A stretch of 64,000 bases of DNA from Methylobacter marinus A45. GTDB lineage: Bacteria > Pseudomonadota > Gammaproteobacteria > Methylococcales > Methylomonadaceae. The notes under the pieces are model-generated. The model did no database searches. It was not told the origin of the DNA and saw nothing but the letters and a program-made list of their open reading frames with translations. A program made the position numbers and the translations under genes. The stretch is from the NCBI RefSeq assembly GCF_000383855.1, contig NZ_KB912877.1, positions 2,933,579 to 2,997,578 of the forward strand, in the 5' to 3' direction. Positions 7,022-16,834 of this stretch are shown in pieces; positions within the stretch are counted from its first letter, which is position 1, and every line of letters begins with the position of its first letter.

Positions 7022-7101
7022 GTTTAAAAAAGCTGATTTTATGAAAGTAAAATAGATTATTATCAAGACGAACTTCAGTAAAACCGCAATGTTTCATGCG
7101 T

Positions 7102-7129
7102 AAAAAAGGGCGCCGAAACGCCCTTTTTT
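7102..7129 (+). terminator. bidirectional rho-independent terminator
   Basis: Perfect 11-base stem AAAAAAGGGCG/CGCCCTTTTTT with a 6-base loop (7113-7118). A and T runs on both sides allow termination in either direction. Confidence 0.9.
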
Positions 7130-7176
7130 CTTTTAAGAATTTGGCTAAAGATTACTTCCTGAAACTGGAATCCCGC

Positions 7177-7263
7177 AGAGGGTGCGCTGGCCAACAGCAG
7201 GCGGCGCAGTGAGGCGCATCGCTCGCGAACGATGCGCCTCCTGTCGTCGGTACATCTTATGCT
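7177..7263. repeat. dispersed palindromic (REP/MITE-like) element, copy A
   Basis: The core is a perfect 11-base inverted repeat GAGGCGCATCG/CGATGCGCCTC (7211-7221 and 7230-7240) around CTCGCGAA. Flanks GGTGCGCTGGCCAA and TCCTGTCGTCGG align with the copy at 44081-44175. The outer ends of this copy are degenerate. No ORF. Confidence 0.75.
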
Positions 7264-7355
7264 TAAACAAGGACATTATTGACGACCAAATCCTAAGCAG
7301 CTGCTAAAACGCATTTGGCGAATGAGCAAATAGTCTGCGTAATCTCCGAAGAAAA

Positions 7356-9497
7356 TTATTTTCCTTTTCCAGGGGCGGCATCGCCTACTGCCACTGACGT
7401 GCTGCTTCCGGCTATGTTGCCAACCTTGTCAACGGCTTCCACGGTATAAGTAAAAGAGCCCTTGGAACGACCGCTTAACTTGTCGGTATAACTGGTGCCG
7501 GTCGTGGTTGCCACGGGGGAGTTGTTGCGTTTGATAATGTAATGAGCGATGCCTGAACCTGAGTCGGTCGATGCCGTCCAGGAAAGGTTCACCTGATTTT
7601 TTTTGCTGACAGCCGTCAGGTTTCCCGGTGCGGTCGGCGCTGTTCCATCGACAGTGACTGTCGCCGACCGGGTCGCGCTGGCATGGCCTGTTGCCGATGC
7701 GGTTACCGATTTTGTATAAGTCCCGTCGGTGCTTGGCGCCGGGCTGGACCAGGACGTGGAAGTCGAACTCGCCGGGCTCAGTGCGTATGAGCCTAATGCC
7801 GTGTTGTCATTGCCTGTCAAGGTGAAAGTGCTGATGCCGCAGGCCGATGTATCCTGATTGGTCAGGGAAATATCAAATTTTATCGTCGCCCCCGGCTTGC
7901 TGTATAGAGCGTTCGGCCCCATGGTCAGTGCGGGCGTGTTGCTGGTGCAGGTAGAGGCAACCTGGGCATTGGTGGTGGCGCTGCCGATATTGGAATAGCT
8001 TGAATTGCCGTTGCTGTTATAGGCGCGAATACGGTATTGGTAAGTGGTCGATGTCACAAGGCTCGAATCGGTAAACCCGGTTGTGTTGCCGGCGGTGACT
8101 GCAAATTCAGCCCAGTTGCTGCCATCGGCGGATCTTTCCAGTCTGAAGCCGGTTTCATCACTGGAGTTGTCGGACCATGTTAAAGCGATTTCGCTGGCGG
8201 AAAGCGCTGAAGCGGCTAGGTTACTGGGCGCATTAGGGGTTGTTGAATCAATGGTCGACCTGAATGCGGCGACGATGGCTTTGGTGTTGTTCATCGATAG
8301 CGCGTTGTTTTCTGTCGCGGTGCCTGTTGTCTGGCCGGTCGTCAGCGACACGTTCGGATTGGAGAAATAACTGACCCGGGCGCCGCCGCTGCAGCTATAG
8401 GACATAACCGTTCGGAATCCGCCCGTTTGGCATAGCCGGTAGCCGTAAGAATAATCGTAGGCGCCGGCACTGGACGAATTGGCTTTGTCATGCTGATCGC
8501 CCTGGTTATGCCCGAGTTCATGGGCGAGCGTGTTATCGGAAAGGCAGGCATAGGTGGAGTCATCATGCACGACGCCGAATGCGTAAGGTGCAAACGAGGT
8601 GCTTGGATTGCTCATCACATAAGCAATGCCGCAATAGTTGGTATCGGCGGTAACCAATAACACCTGGTCGGCGCCGTATTGGTTGCGTAGGTTATGAACC
8701 GCATCCATTTTGCCGTCATTGGTGCCACGCAGGTCGGTCAGACTGGTGGTCATGTTGCCGGTCTCGTTATAGCTGACTTCGCCCATATAAACGACATTGA
8801 GCTGCATATCAACCTTACTGTTGATGTAGGCCTGATTGGCTTTTGCTACCGCGTTGGCTATTTTGGCTTCAATACCCGTTTGTCCCGATGCATTGTTTTT
8901 TGCTTTCGGCGTATAAACCACCATCAGGTCAATGATTGTGCCGGTGCCGGCGGCGCTGGTGACGGGCTCGTCGGTTGCCAACGGGCCGGCGGTCTGATCG
9001 CTGGCGGTTGGCAGGTCTACGGTAATTGTGTCCTCGTTGTTTCTGGGATTTTTACTGGGGTCCACTTGAATGATGTCGTGCCGGTTGTTGCCCTTGGGTT
9101 CTATCTCATAGATCTCTTCGCCGATCTGAACGGTGCCGGACATGCTTTGACCGCGAATGGTCAGAAAGACTTCGCTTTCAGGTTCGCCGTCAACATGGCC
9201 GATCCAGGTACTGCTGCCTTTAACCTTGTCTATCAGCCGGTCGCGTACAGCGGTTACCACAACATCATCAAAAAGATTAAGTGTCAGCGTATCCATCTCC
9301 AGCAGATCGGTATGGACGGCAACGGCGCGGTTTCTGCCCTTGACGGCTTTTGCTGGTAATGTTTTGTCCTTGGCTTGCGGCATGCCGAAATTGTCAAACA
9401 GATCGGGAGCGGGGCCCCGGCCGGCAGCGCCGGCGGGCGTTAATGAAATTATTGATGAGGCAAGCAGTGACAGGGCGAAAGTATTTTTGAGCTTCAT
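7356..9497 (-). CDS. secreted M12-type zinc metalloprotease with Fn3 domains
   Basis: A 713-residue protein. The signal peptide is at residues 1-24. A propeptide-like region follows to about residue 185. The reprolysin-like catalytic domain, about residues 186-415, has the extended zinc motif HELGHNQGDQHD (near 325-337) and the Met-turn VMSYSC. Then come two fibronectin type III domains, about 420-512 and 615-705, with a beta-rich linker between. Pairs of Cys near the active site suggest disulfides. It probably digests extracellular protein or processes surface proteins. The stop codon is followed by no obvious own terminator. It is transcribed alone, divergent from the P460 gene. Confidence 0.9.
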   Translation of the reverse strand: MKLKNTFALSLLASSIISLTPAGAAGRGPAPDLFDNFGMPQAKDKTLPAKAVKGRNRAVAVHTDLLEMDTLTLNLFDDVVVTAVRDRLIDKVKGSSTWIGHVDGEPESEVFLTIRGQSMSGTVQIGEEIYEIEPKGNNRHDIIQVDPSKNPRNNEDTITVDLPTASDQTAGPLATDEPVTSAAGTGTIIDLMVVYTPKAKNNASGQTGIEAKIANAVAKANQAYINSKVDMQLNVVYMGEVSYNETGNMTTSLTDLRGTNDGKMDAVHNLRNQYGADQVLLVTADTNYCGIAYVMSNPSTSFAPYAFGVVHDDSTYACLSDNTLAHELGHNQGDQHDKANSSSAGAYDYSYGYRLCQTGGFRTVMSYSCSGGARVSYFSNPNVSLTTGQTTGTATENNALSMNNTKAIVAAFRSTIDSTTPNAPSNLAASALSASEIALTWSDNSSDETGFRLERSADGSNWAEFAVTAGNTTGFTDSSLVTSTTYQYRIRAYNSNGNSSYSNIGSATTNAQVASTCTSNTPALTMGPNALYSKPGATIKFDISLTNQDTSACGISTFTLTGNDNTALGSYALSPASSTSTSWSSPAPSTDGTYTKSVTASATGHASATRSATVTVDGTAPTAPGNLTAVSKKNQVNLSWTASTDSGSGIAHYIIKRNNSPVATTTGTSYTDKLSGRSKGSFTYTVEAVDKVGNIAGSSTSVAVGDAAPGKGK

Positions 9498-10026
9498 GAC
9501 AGGAGGTTCCGTTTGGGATTTACATTACAAGTTAAAAGTAATAAACATCTCAGAAAGTATGGGAGTAAAAGGCGTGGAAAAATGAGATGCGAATAACATT
9601 TTTGGGTGTTGGAAACCGAATAAACCGTGATGTAAATCTCATTTTTTCAACAATCCGTTGAACAAGCGTGGCAGGGAAAAACCAAAGGGTATCTGAATTT
9701 TCTTAAGAAATATTTAAGAATATATATTCCCTGATTTAATATCAAATAATTAAGAAGGGTATTTAGTGTTAAATATCATATAGGACACGGTGTTGAGACC
9801 GTTTTGATATTCAGATACATGCCATCTGATCAATTAGGCCAATGGCAATGAGGCCGGATCCGCAAGCAGGCATTCGGCTTGTTGATGAAACGGTATGTAA
9901 GCCGACTGTTTTCTGATATAACACTGCAGTTCGAGCTTGTGTTGAAGGGGTGGCCTTTTGACGCGGATTCAAGAAAAGCAACAATAATGCTGCAAGTTTA
10001 AAAGCAAATCCCGAAATGGAGGAAAG
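9498..10026. other. 529-base divergent intergenic region
   Basis: Between the metalloprotease (-) and P460 (+) genes. AT-rich around 9690-9790, including the palindrome TTCTTAAGAA at 9700-9709. A weak sigma-70-like TTGACG at 9958-9963 lies ahead of P460, but its -10 is poor (ACAATA or AATAAT). No gene is supported. Confidence 0.4.
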
Positions 10027-10533
10027 ATGAAAAAAACACAGAATCTTAAGCTGAAAGTCTCTTTTGCCGCTGTTTTACTGACGTTGTCGGCAACAGCGAT
10101 GGGGGACGCCAAGTCCGCGCCAGAGGCCGCCAAGCCGGTGCACGGCGACTATCAGGACTGGCGCTTGCTGTCGGTTTCCCACCGGACCGAGAAAGAAACC
10201 CTGCGCGCCATCCTGGGCAACGACACCGCCATAGAGGCCGCGCGTAAGGGTGAAAACAAGCCCTGGCCGGATGGCTCGGTTTTAGCCAAGGTGGTATGGA
10301 AAGAGCGCGCGCATCCCAATTGGCCGCAGGCGATCGTTCCCGGTGGATTTGCCGGCGCTGAAGCCATGATCAAGGACAGTAAGAAATATGCCGCTACCGG
10401 CGGCTGGGGCTTTGCGCATTGGCAAGAAGGCAAGCTGGTCATGCACGAAGAAGCCAAGGCCAAGGAATGTTTTGCCTGCCATACGCCCATGAAGGACAAC
10501 GATTACGTTTATACCTTCTCCGCGTTGCAATAA
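10027..10533 (+). CDS. cytochrome P460 family c-type haem protein
   Basis: A 168-residue periplasmic protein. The signal peptide ends near residue 26 (LLTLSATAMG). A single haem c site, CFACH (residues 148-152), lies close to the C-terminus, the P460/cytochrome c'-beta arrangement. Characterised P460s carry a Lys-haem crosslink and oxidise hydroxylamine or bind NO; the family occurs in ammonia oxidisers and gammaproteobacterial methanotrophs. A Lys occurs in VVWKERAHPNWP, but I cannot prove it is the crosslinking one. GGAGG is a strong ribosome site. It could be a cytochrome c'-beta; spectra would separate the two. It stands alone. Confidence 0.88.
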   Translation: MKKTQNLKLKVSFAAVLLTLSATAMGDAKSAPEAAKPVHGDYQDWRLLSVSHRTEKETLRAILGNDTAIEAARKGENKPWPDGSVLAKVVWKERAHPNWPQAIVPGGFAGAEAMIKDSKKYAATGGWGFAHWQEGKLVMHEEAKAKECFACHTPMKDNDYVYTFSALQ

Positions 10534-10576
10534 GCGTAATCTTAAAAAGCCGGGGTTGATTCCTGGCAGCTTTATT

Positions 10577-10600
10577 GCGGGAAGATCAGACACTTCCCGC
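10577..10600. terminator. hairpin between convergent genes
   Basis: Perfect 8-base stem GCGGGAAG/CTTCCCGC with an 8-base loop between the P460 and hemF stops. There is no T run on either side, so intrinsic termination is uncertain. Confidence 0.4.
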
Positions 10601-10617
10601 ACCACATCCTTTGGGTA

Positions 10618-11556
<939 letters not shown>

Positions 11557-11674
11557 TTAAAACAGGCGGAAAATCTATCAGTTTTTGTAGGGAATCGGCA
11601 AATAAAAACGGAATCTGTGCGGTCTCTTTTTGTGGGATAATTGGCTCATCCTCTTTTACCTGAATAATACCGCC

Positions 11675-12565
11675 ATGACTTTTCCAACGATTGAATCCTT
11701 TGTCGGCAATACGCCGTTAGTCAGACTCCAGCGCTTACCCGGTGCCACCAGTAATACCATTCTGGCGAAACTGGAAGGCAACAACCCGGCCGGATCGGTG
11801 AAAGACCGGCCGGCGGTCAGCATGATCAAGCATGCCGAGGCGCGGGGCGAAATCAAGCCCGGCGACCGGCTGATCGAGGCGACCAGCGGCAATACCGGCA
11901 TTGCCCTGGCGATGGCCGCGGCCATCAAGGGCTATAAGATGACCTTGATCATGCCGGACAATATGAGCGAGGAACGCCGGGCATCGATGAAAGCCTACGG
12001 CGCCGAGATTATCCTGACGCCGGCGGCCGGCAGCATGGAGGCCGCGATCGACCTGGCCCGGGAAATGGAGGCGGCCGGCAAGGGCAAGATCCTCGACCAG
12101 TTTGCCAATCCCGACAATCCGCGCGCGCATTATGAAGGCACCGGCCCCGAAATCTGGCGCGACACGCACGGTAAAATCACGCATTTCGTCAGCTCCATGG
12201 GCACGACCGGCACGATCATGGGCACGGCCAAATACCTGAAGGAGCAGAACGAGGCGATCAGGATCATCGGCGTGCAGCCGGAAGGCGAGTCCAAAATTCC
12301 CGGCATCCGGCGCTGGCCCAAGGAATACCTGCCGAAAATTTATCAGGCCGAGCGTGTCGATCGTATTATCGATGTCGATCAGGTCTCGGCTGAGAACACC
12401 ACGCGCGCGCTGGCGGCCGAGGAGGGTATTTTTGCCGGCATTTCATCGGGCGGCGCCGTATCCGCGGCATTGAGACTGTCGGCCGAAGTCGAAAATGCCG
12501 TGATTGTGGTGATTATCTGCGATCGGGGCGACCGTTACTTATCGACCGGTGTCTTTCCGGGCTGA
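11675..12565 (+). CDS. cysM: cysteine synthase B
   Basis: A 296-residue PLP enzyme making L-cysteine from O-acetylserine and sulfide or thiosulfate. The PLP lysine is in NNPAGSVKDRPA; the substrate loop EATSGNTGIALA and the phosphate-binding SSMGTTGTIMG are present. ESKIPGIRRWP favours CysM over CysK. The ATG at 11675 starts the family sequence MTFPTIESFVGNTPLVRL; an upstream in-frame start at 11630 would add 15 residues without homology. The gene is followed after 31 bases by the YdbH-like gene, probably in one transcript. Confidence 0.96.
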   Translation: MTFPTIESFVGNTPLVRLQRLPGATSNTILAKLEGNNPAGSVKDRPAVSMIKHAEARGEIKPGDRLIEATSGNTGIALAMAAAIKGYKMTLIMPDNMSEERRASMKAYGAEIILTPAAGSMEAAIDLAREMEAAGKGKILDQFANPDNPRAHYEGTGPEIWRDTHGKITHFVSSMGTTGTIMGTAKYLKEQNEAIRIIGVQPEGESKIPGIRRWPKEYLPKIYQAERVDRIIDVDQVSAENTTRALAAEEGIFAGISSGGAVSAALRLSAEVENAVIVVIICDRGDRYLSTGVFPG

Positions 12566-12596
12566 GCCGGGATGGCCAAGCGCCTATGCACTGTTG

Positions 12597-14633
12597 ATGA
12601 GGATCCTCCTGGCGATTATATGGATGTTAGCGACGCCGATCGCCAATGCACTGGATGCCGTTTCGGTCAATATCGGCGCCCTTAAGGCCAGAGACTGGCA
12701 ATTGCAGGGCATTCACATCGCCTTGACGGACCTGGGCAAAAGTCCGCAGCAACTGGCCCTGACTATTGACAAACTGAGCCTGCCCAAGCCTTTCGATGAC
12801 CTGAGCCTGGTCAATATCCGCTGCACGTCTTTCACCTGGCAAAACGAGGCCATGGACTGCGAGCAGGGACGCGCCGAGATCCGTTCGCGGCAGTGGCAAT
12901 CGCCGTCAGCCGATTTATCCTTTCACATCAAGGAGAATCACAGCACGTTCAAGCTGGCCAATTTGCATTGGGCGGGCGGCCGGTTTACCGTCGAGGGCGA
13001 GGAAATCGGCCTGCAATGGCGGCTGAAAATCCGGGCCCGCAGGGCCGATGTCAAACTGCTGCGGGCTATGATCCGGCTGCCGCCCGTGGAACTGCAGGAC
13101 GGCCGCGTCAGTTTATGGCTCAACGTAACGGGTTCGCACGATACCGTGCACGCCGTCGATGCCGCCGTCGAGGTGAAGGATTTCTCGGGGCAGAGCGTCG
13201 ATGCGCGCTTTGCCGCCGAAGGCTTGACGCTGTCGACCAGGCTGGAAGCCCGTCGCGACGACGGGGTATGGCGCTGGCAAAATCATACGGAAGTCGGCGG
13301 CGGGGCGATATACGCCGAACCGCTGTTTCTGACGGCAGGCGCGCAGGCGATCGTGCTGGATACGGAGGGTGACTGGAATGGCAAGACCCGCCGGATCGCG
13401 ATCAAATCGGCCGACTATCACCATCCGGGCGCGGTGGAATTACAGGGCAGCGCGGTTATTCGCTATGACCATGACATCGTCGTCGAAAAGGCCCGTTTAA
13501 CGCTGGCCAGCCAGGATCTGGCGGGGCTGTCGGCGGTTTACCTCCAGTCCCTGTTCGAGGCGACGGCATTGGAAGGCGTGTCGCTGTCGGGGCGGCTGAC
13601 AGCCGATTTGAACATCGAACAACAGGCATTGGCCAGCCTGACCGCCGGTTTTAGCGATCTGGATGTGCACGATGAAGCGGGGCGTCTGGCGCTTCAGGGC
13701 GGCGCCGGCATTATCAACTGGTCCGGTAACGAAGCCTTTGATCAACCCTCCGAGCTGGTCTGGCAGCGCCTGCAGGTGCGGGCTTTGCCTGTCGGTCCGG
13801 CCCGGCTTGCCTTTCTGGCCCGGGCGGGAACCATCACTCTGCTGGAAAAGACCAAGCTGCCTTTTCTGGACGGCATTATCGCCGTCAATGAATTTAAGTG
13901 GCAGGCCAAACAACAGGATACGCCCGAAGTTTACTTCGAAGGTGATGTCTATCAGGTATCGCTGGAGCAATTGTCCAGCGCGCTGAACTGGACGCCGCTG
14001 TCCGGCACCATCAGCGGCCGTATTCCTGGCGTCGACTACCGCGATAAAACCTTGAGCCTGGGGGGCGAGCTGAACATCAAGGTGTTTGACGGGGAGGTCA
14101 AGGTCACGAATCTGGCATCGTCGGGACTGTTTACCGATTTTCCGAGGTTTCATGCGGAACTGGAAGTCGACAACCTGGATTTGGATCAGTTGACGCGGCG
14201 GTTTGAGTTCGGCGGCATCACCGGGCGTTTGTCGGGCTATGTCCGGCAGTTATATATGGAAAACTGGCAGCCGGTCAGTTTTTACGCCTGGTTCGGCACG
14301 CCCGACGACGACAAATCCCGGCATAGAATCAGCCAGAAAGCGGTCAGGAATATCGCCAGTATCGGTGGCGGCGGCGCGGCCGATGTGCTGTCCAGAAGTT
14401 TTCTGCGTTTTTTCGAAACATTCAGTTACGACAAAATCGGCCTGGGCTGTTATCTGCATGACGGGGTCTGTCAGATGATGGGGGTCGAGGCCGCGCCGCA
14501 AGGATATTACCTTATTAAAGGCGGCGGCCTGCCGCGGATCGACGTGATCGGCTATAATCCCCAGGTTGACTGGAACGTATTGATAGAGCGGTTGGCACGT
14601 ATTTCAACCACCGATGAAGTACGCATTGAATAA
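12597..14633 (+). CDS. YdbH-like (AsmA-related) envelope protein
   Basis: A 678-residue protein with an N-terminal membrane/signal segment (MRILLAIIWMLATPIANA) and a long repetitive beta-strand body of the kind seen in AsmA-like and YdbH proteins. The C-terminal region (residues about 480-670) contains the YdbH-type LSGTISGRIPGVDY and GLGCYLHDGVCQMMGV blocks. In E. coli YdbH is an inner-membrane-anchored AsmA-like protein that partners the lipoprotein YnbE, probably in phospholipid transport across the periplasm. The start at 12597 puts the hydrophobic segment at the N-terminus; the longer frame from 12549 overlaps cysM. The DUF1318 lipoprotein follows after 13 bases. Confidence 0.8.
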   Translation: MRILLAIIWMLATPIANALDAVSVNIGALKARDWQLQGIHIALTDLGKSPQQLALTIDKLSLPKPFDDLSLVNIRCTSFTWQNEAMDCEQGRAEIRSRQWQSPSADLSFHIKENHSTFKLANLHWAGGRFTVEGEEIGLQWRLKIRARRADVKLLRAMIRLPPVELQDGRVSLWLNVTGSHDTVHAVDAAVEVKDFSGQSVDARFAAEGLTLSTRLEARRDDGVWRWQNHTEVGGGAIYAEPLFLTAGAQAIVLDTEGDWNGKTRRIAIKSADYHHPGAVELQGSAVIRYDHDIVVEKARLTLASQDLAGLSAVYLQSLFEATALEGVSLSGRLTADLNIEQQALASLTAGFSDLDVHDEAGRLALQGGAGIINWSGNEAFDQPSELVWQRLQVRALPVGPARLAFLARAGTITLLEKTKLPFLDGIIAVNEFKWQAKQQDTPEVYFEGDVYQVSLEQLSSALNWTPLSGTISGRIPGVDYRDKTLSLGGELNIKVFDGEVKVTNLASSGLFTDFPRFHAELEVDNLDLDQLTRRFEFGGITGRLSGYVRQLYMENWQPVSFYAWFGTPDDDKSRHRISQKAVRNIASIGGGGAADVLSRSFLRFFETFSYDKIGLGCYLHDGVCQMMGVEAAPQGYYLIKGGGLPRIDVIGYNPQVDWNVLIERLARISTTDEVRIE

Positions 14634-14646
14634 TTGGGAGCAAATC

Positions 14647-15234
14647 ATGAAAAAAATAATAGTATTGGGCGCGTTGATGTTGACCGCTTGTGTAACGATC
14701 AATATTTATTTCCCTGCCGCGGCAGCGGAAAAGGCCGCCGATGAAATCATCAGGGGCATTCAGGAAGAGGGCGCGCCAGACGCAACCGAGCCCGAGGCCA
14801 GCCTGTCCGCCTGGCAGGTCGCCGTTTTCAGGTCGCTGGACAGCGTTATCAATGTGGTGATTTCGCCGGCACAGGCCCAGGGGGCTGATTTATCGATCAA
14901 CAGCCCGGAAATCAGGCAGGTGCGAGCGTCTATGGAAAGCCGCTTTTCCTCGTTAAAGCCCTTTTATAATGCGGGTTTTATCGGCATACAGGCGGACGGC
15001 CTGTTGGCGGTCAGAAATGCCGGTGCCGTACCCTTGCAGGACAGAAACAAAGTCAACAAACTGGTCGCGGCCGAAAATGCCGACCGTCAGCGTCTTTATC
15101 AGGCTATTGCCAACGCCAACGGCCATCCCGAATGGGCCGCTCAAATCAAATCAACCTTTGCCGCCCGTTGGGTCAGTCATGCCCAGCCGGGTTGGTGGTA
15201 TCAATCATCTAACGGAAGTTGGAAGCAGAAGTAA
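14647..15234 (+). CDS. DUF1318 (YdbL-like) lipoprotein
   Basis: A 195-residue protein. The start ATG at 14647 has GGGAG upstream and yields a lipoprotein signal with lipobox LTAC (Cys at residue 13), followed by VTINIYFPAAAAEKAADEI, typical of DUF1318 proteins. The DUF1318/YdbL region extends over residues 80-170 (INSPEIRQVRASMESRF to HPEWAAQIKSTFAARW). E. coli has separate ynbE (short lipoprotein) and ydbL genes after ydbH; here only one gene follows. The 11-residue longer frame from 14614 overlaps the ydbH-like gene and would bury the signal, so it was rejected. Confidence 0.8.
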   Translation: MKKIIVLGALMLTACVTINIYFPAAAAEKAADEIIRGIQEEGAPDATEPEASLSAWQVAVFRSLDSVINVVISPAQAQGADLSINSPEIRQVRASMESRFSSLKPFYNAGFIGIQADGLLAVRNAGAVPLQDRNKVNKLVAAENADRQRLYQAIANANGHPEWAAQIKSTFAARWVSHAQPGWWYQSSNGSWKQK

Positions 15235-15239
15235 TCAGC

Positions 15240-16577
15240 ATGTCACGAAACAGATCGAGAAGAAAGCAGTTGCCGGATACACCGGTCAAAGTCACCATAG
15301 CATCCCTGGCGCATGACGGGCGCGGCGTCGCGCATGTCGACGGCAAGGCCGTGTTCATCGATGAGGCGTTGCCGGGCGAAGAGGTCGAGTTTGTCTATAC
15401 CGAAATTCGCCGGGATTACGCGGAAGGCAAGGTGGTCAATTTGCTGAGCCGCGCCGGTGACCGCGTTGACGCCGCCTGCGCGCATTATGGCGTGTGCGGC
15501 GGCTGCAGCTTTCAGCATGTGGATTCAAGCGCGCAAATCCGTATCAAGCAGGACTTGCTGGTCGAGCAGTTCCGGCGCATCGGCAAGGTGGAGATTCCCA
15601 CCTTGTGGGAACCTCTGGAAGGGCCGCATTGGGGCTATCGGCGCAAGGCGCGCATGGGCGTCAAGTACGTCGCCAAGAAAAATCGCGTGCTGGTGGGCTT
15701 CAGGGAAAGACGTCATCCGTATCTGGCCGAGATCGACAGCTGCATCGTCATGCACCCGATCGTAGGCACGCGGCTGACCGCGTTAGGCGAGATGATCGAG
15801 GGCCTGACCATCCGCGATAAAATCCCGCAGATTGAGGTCGCGATCGGCGACGACGACTGCGTGCTGGCGGTGCGCGTGCTGGAGCCGCCGACCGATGCCG
15901 ATAAGGAGCGCATGCGCGCATTCGGGCGCGAGCATCATATGAGCATCTGCCTGCAGCCGAAAGGCCCCGACACCATCGTGCCGCTGGACGGCGAACCGGA
16001 AGTCATACCGACTTATGCGCTGCCGGATCAGGACATCGAATTCAAATTCAGGCCGGCCATGTTCACGCAGGTCAATTACGAAATCAACCGGCAGATGATC
16101 AACCGCGTGCTCGATACGCTGGATCTCAACGAGAACGACACGGTGCTGGACCTGTTCTGCGGTCTCGGCAATTTCACGCTGCCGATGGCCCGAAAAGCCG
16201 GCCGCGTCGTCGGTGTCGAAGGCGATCTGCCGCTGGTCAAGCATGCCCGGGAAAACGCGCGCCATAACGGCATCGAAAACGTGGAATTCCATGCCGCCGA
16301 TTTAAGCAAGGATATCAGCGATCAGCCTTGGGCCAACCGCAAGTACAACAAGATCATGCTGGACCCGTCCAGGGCCGGCGCTTCGGAAGTGCTGCACCAT
16401 TTCAAGAAATGGTGCCCCGAGCAGATCGTCTATGTATCCTGCAATCCCTCGACGCTGGCCCGCGATGCCGGCATTCTGGTCAATGAGCTCGGTTACAAGC
16501 TGATCAAGGCCGGCGTCATGGATATGTTCCCGCAGACCGGGCATGTGGAATCGATCGCCTTGTTTGAAAAGAAATAG
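15240..16577 (+). CDS. rlmD: 23S rRNA (uracil-1939-C5) methyltransferase
   Basis: A 445-residue SAM-dependent RNA methyltransferase. An N-terminal TRAM domain (residues about 12-70) is followed by the 4Fe-4S ligands CAHYGVCGGC and SCIVMH. The methyltransferase core has DLFCGLGNFTLP (SAM motif I), LDPSRAGA, and the catalytic Cys in YVSCNPSTLARD, plus FPQTGHVESIALF at the C-terminus. The ATG at 15240 gives MSRNRSRRKQ. The gene ends at a very strong terminator, and its start is close behind the DUF1318 gene (5 bases), so they are probably cotranscribed. Confidence 0.96.
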   Translation: MSRNRSRRKQLPDTPVKVTIASLAHDGRGVAHVDGKAVFIDEALPGEEVEFVYTEIRRDYAEGKVVNLLSRAGDRVDAACAHYGVCGGCSFQHVDSSAQIRIKQDLLVEQFRRIGKVEIPTLWEPLEGPHWGYRRKARMGVKYVAKKNRVLVGFRERRHPYLAEIDSCIVMHPIVGTRLTALGEMIEGLTIRDKIPQIEVAIGDDDCVLAVRVLEPPTDADKERMRAFGREHHMSICLQPKGPDTIVPLDGEPEVIPTYALPDQDIEFKFRPAMFTQVNYEINRQMINRVLDTLDLNENDTVLDLFCGLGNFTLPMARKAGRVVGVEGDLPLVKHARENARHNGIENVEFHAADLSKDISDQPWANRKYNKIMLDPSRAGASEVLHHFKKWCPEQIVYVSCNPSTLARDAGILVNELGYKLIKAGVMDMFPQTGHVESIALFEKK

Positions 16578-16619
16578 CGTCTAGAGCCGTTTTGCATGGC
16601 CTGCAGGCCGGGGCCAGGT

Positions 16620-16663
16620 AACAAAAACCCAGCATTCGAGTTTTTGTATGCTGGGTTTTTGTT
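16620..16663 (+). terminator. rho-independent terminator after rlmD
   Basis: Perfect 16-base stem AACAAAAACCCAGCAT/ATGCTGGGTTTTTGTT with a 12-base loop. The T-rich 3' arm provides termination on the plus strand. Confidence 0.85.
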
Positions 16664-16779
16664 AGGATGACTATCCAGTCGACAGACTAATTGTCGGGTC
16701 AATAAATTTTACACTTTAATGCGCGGCTAATGCTGAAATCGAGTATTAAAATATAATGAAAACATAGGCTTGATTAATG

Positions 16780-16795
16780 TGGTTTGAAATGTGCT
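16780..16795 (+). promoter_or_regulatory. candidate sigma-54 promoter of the CHRD/PEP-CTERM gene
   Basis: TGG (16780-16782) and GC (16793-16794) in TGGTTTGAAATGTGCT have the required 10 bases between GG and GC, 40 bases before the start codon. The -12 element GTGC has one mismatch to TTGC. PEP-CTERM genes are often sigma-54 controlled. Confidence 0.4.
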
Positions 16796-16834
16796 TTCTC
16801 TTTAAAGCCCCCAATAAATTTGGCAGGAGGAAGC

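Larger units (their letters stand above)
7022..7355. other. 334-base gap: terminator and palindromic repeat copy A
   Basis: Between the convergent PEP-CTERM and metalloprotease genes. It holds the terminator at 7102-7129 and a degenerate copy of a dispersed palindromic element at about 7177-7263. No gene is visible. Confidence 0.7.

Noticed and set aside
12549-12596. Longer N-terminus for the YdbH-like protein
   Set aside because: It overlaps the cysM coding end and would place the hydrophobic signal segment away from the N-terminus.
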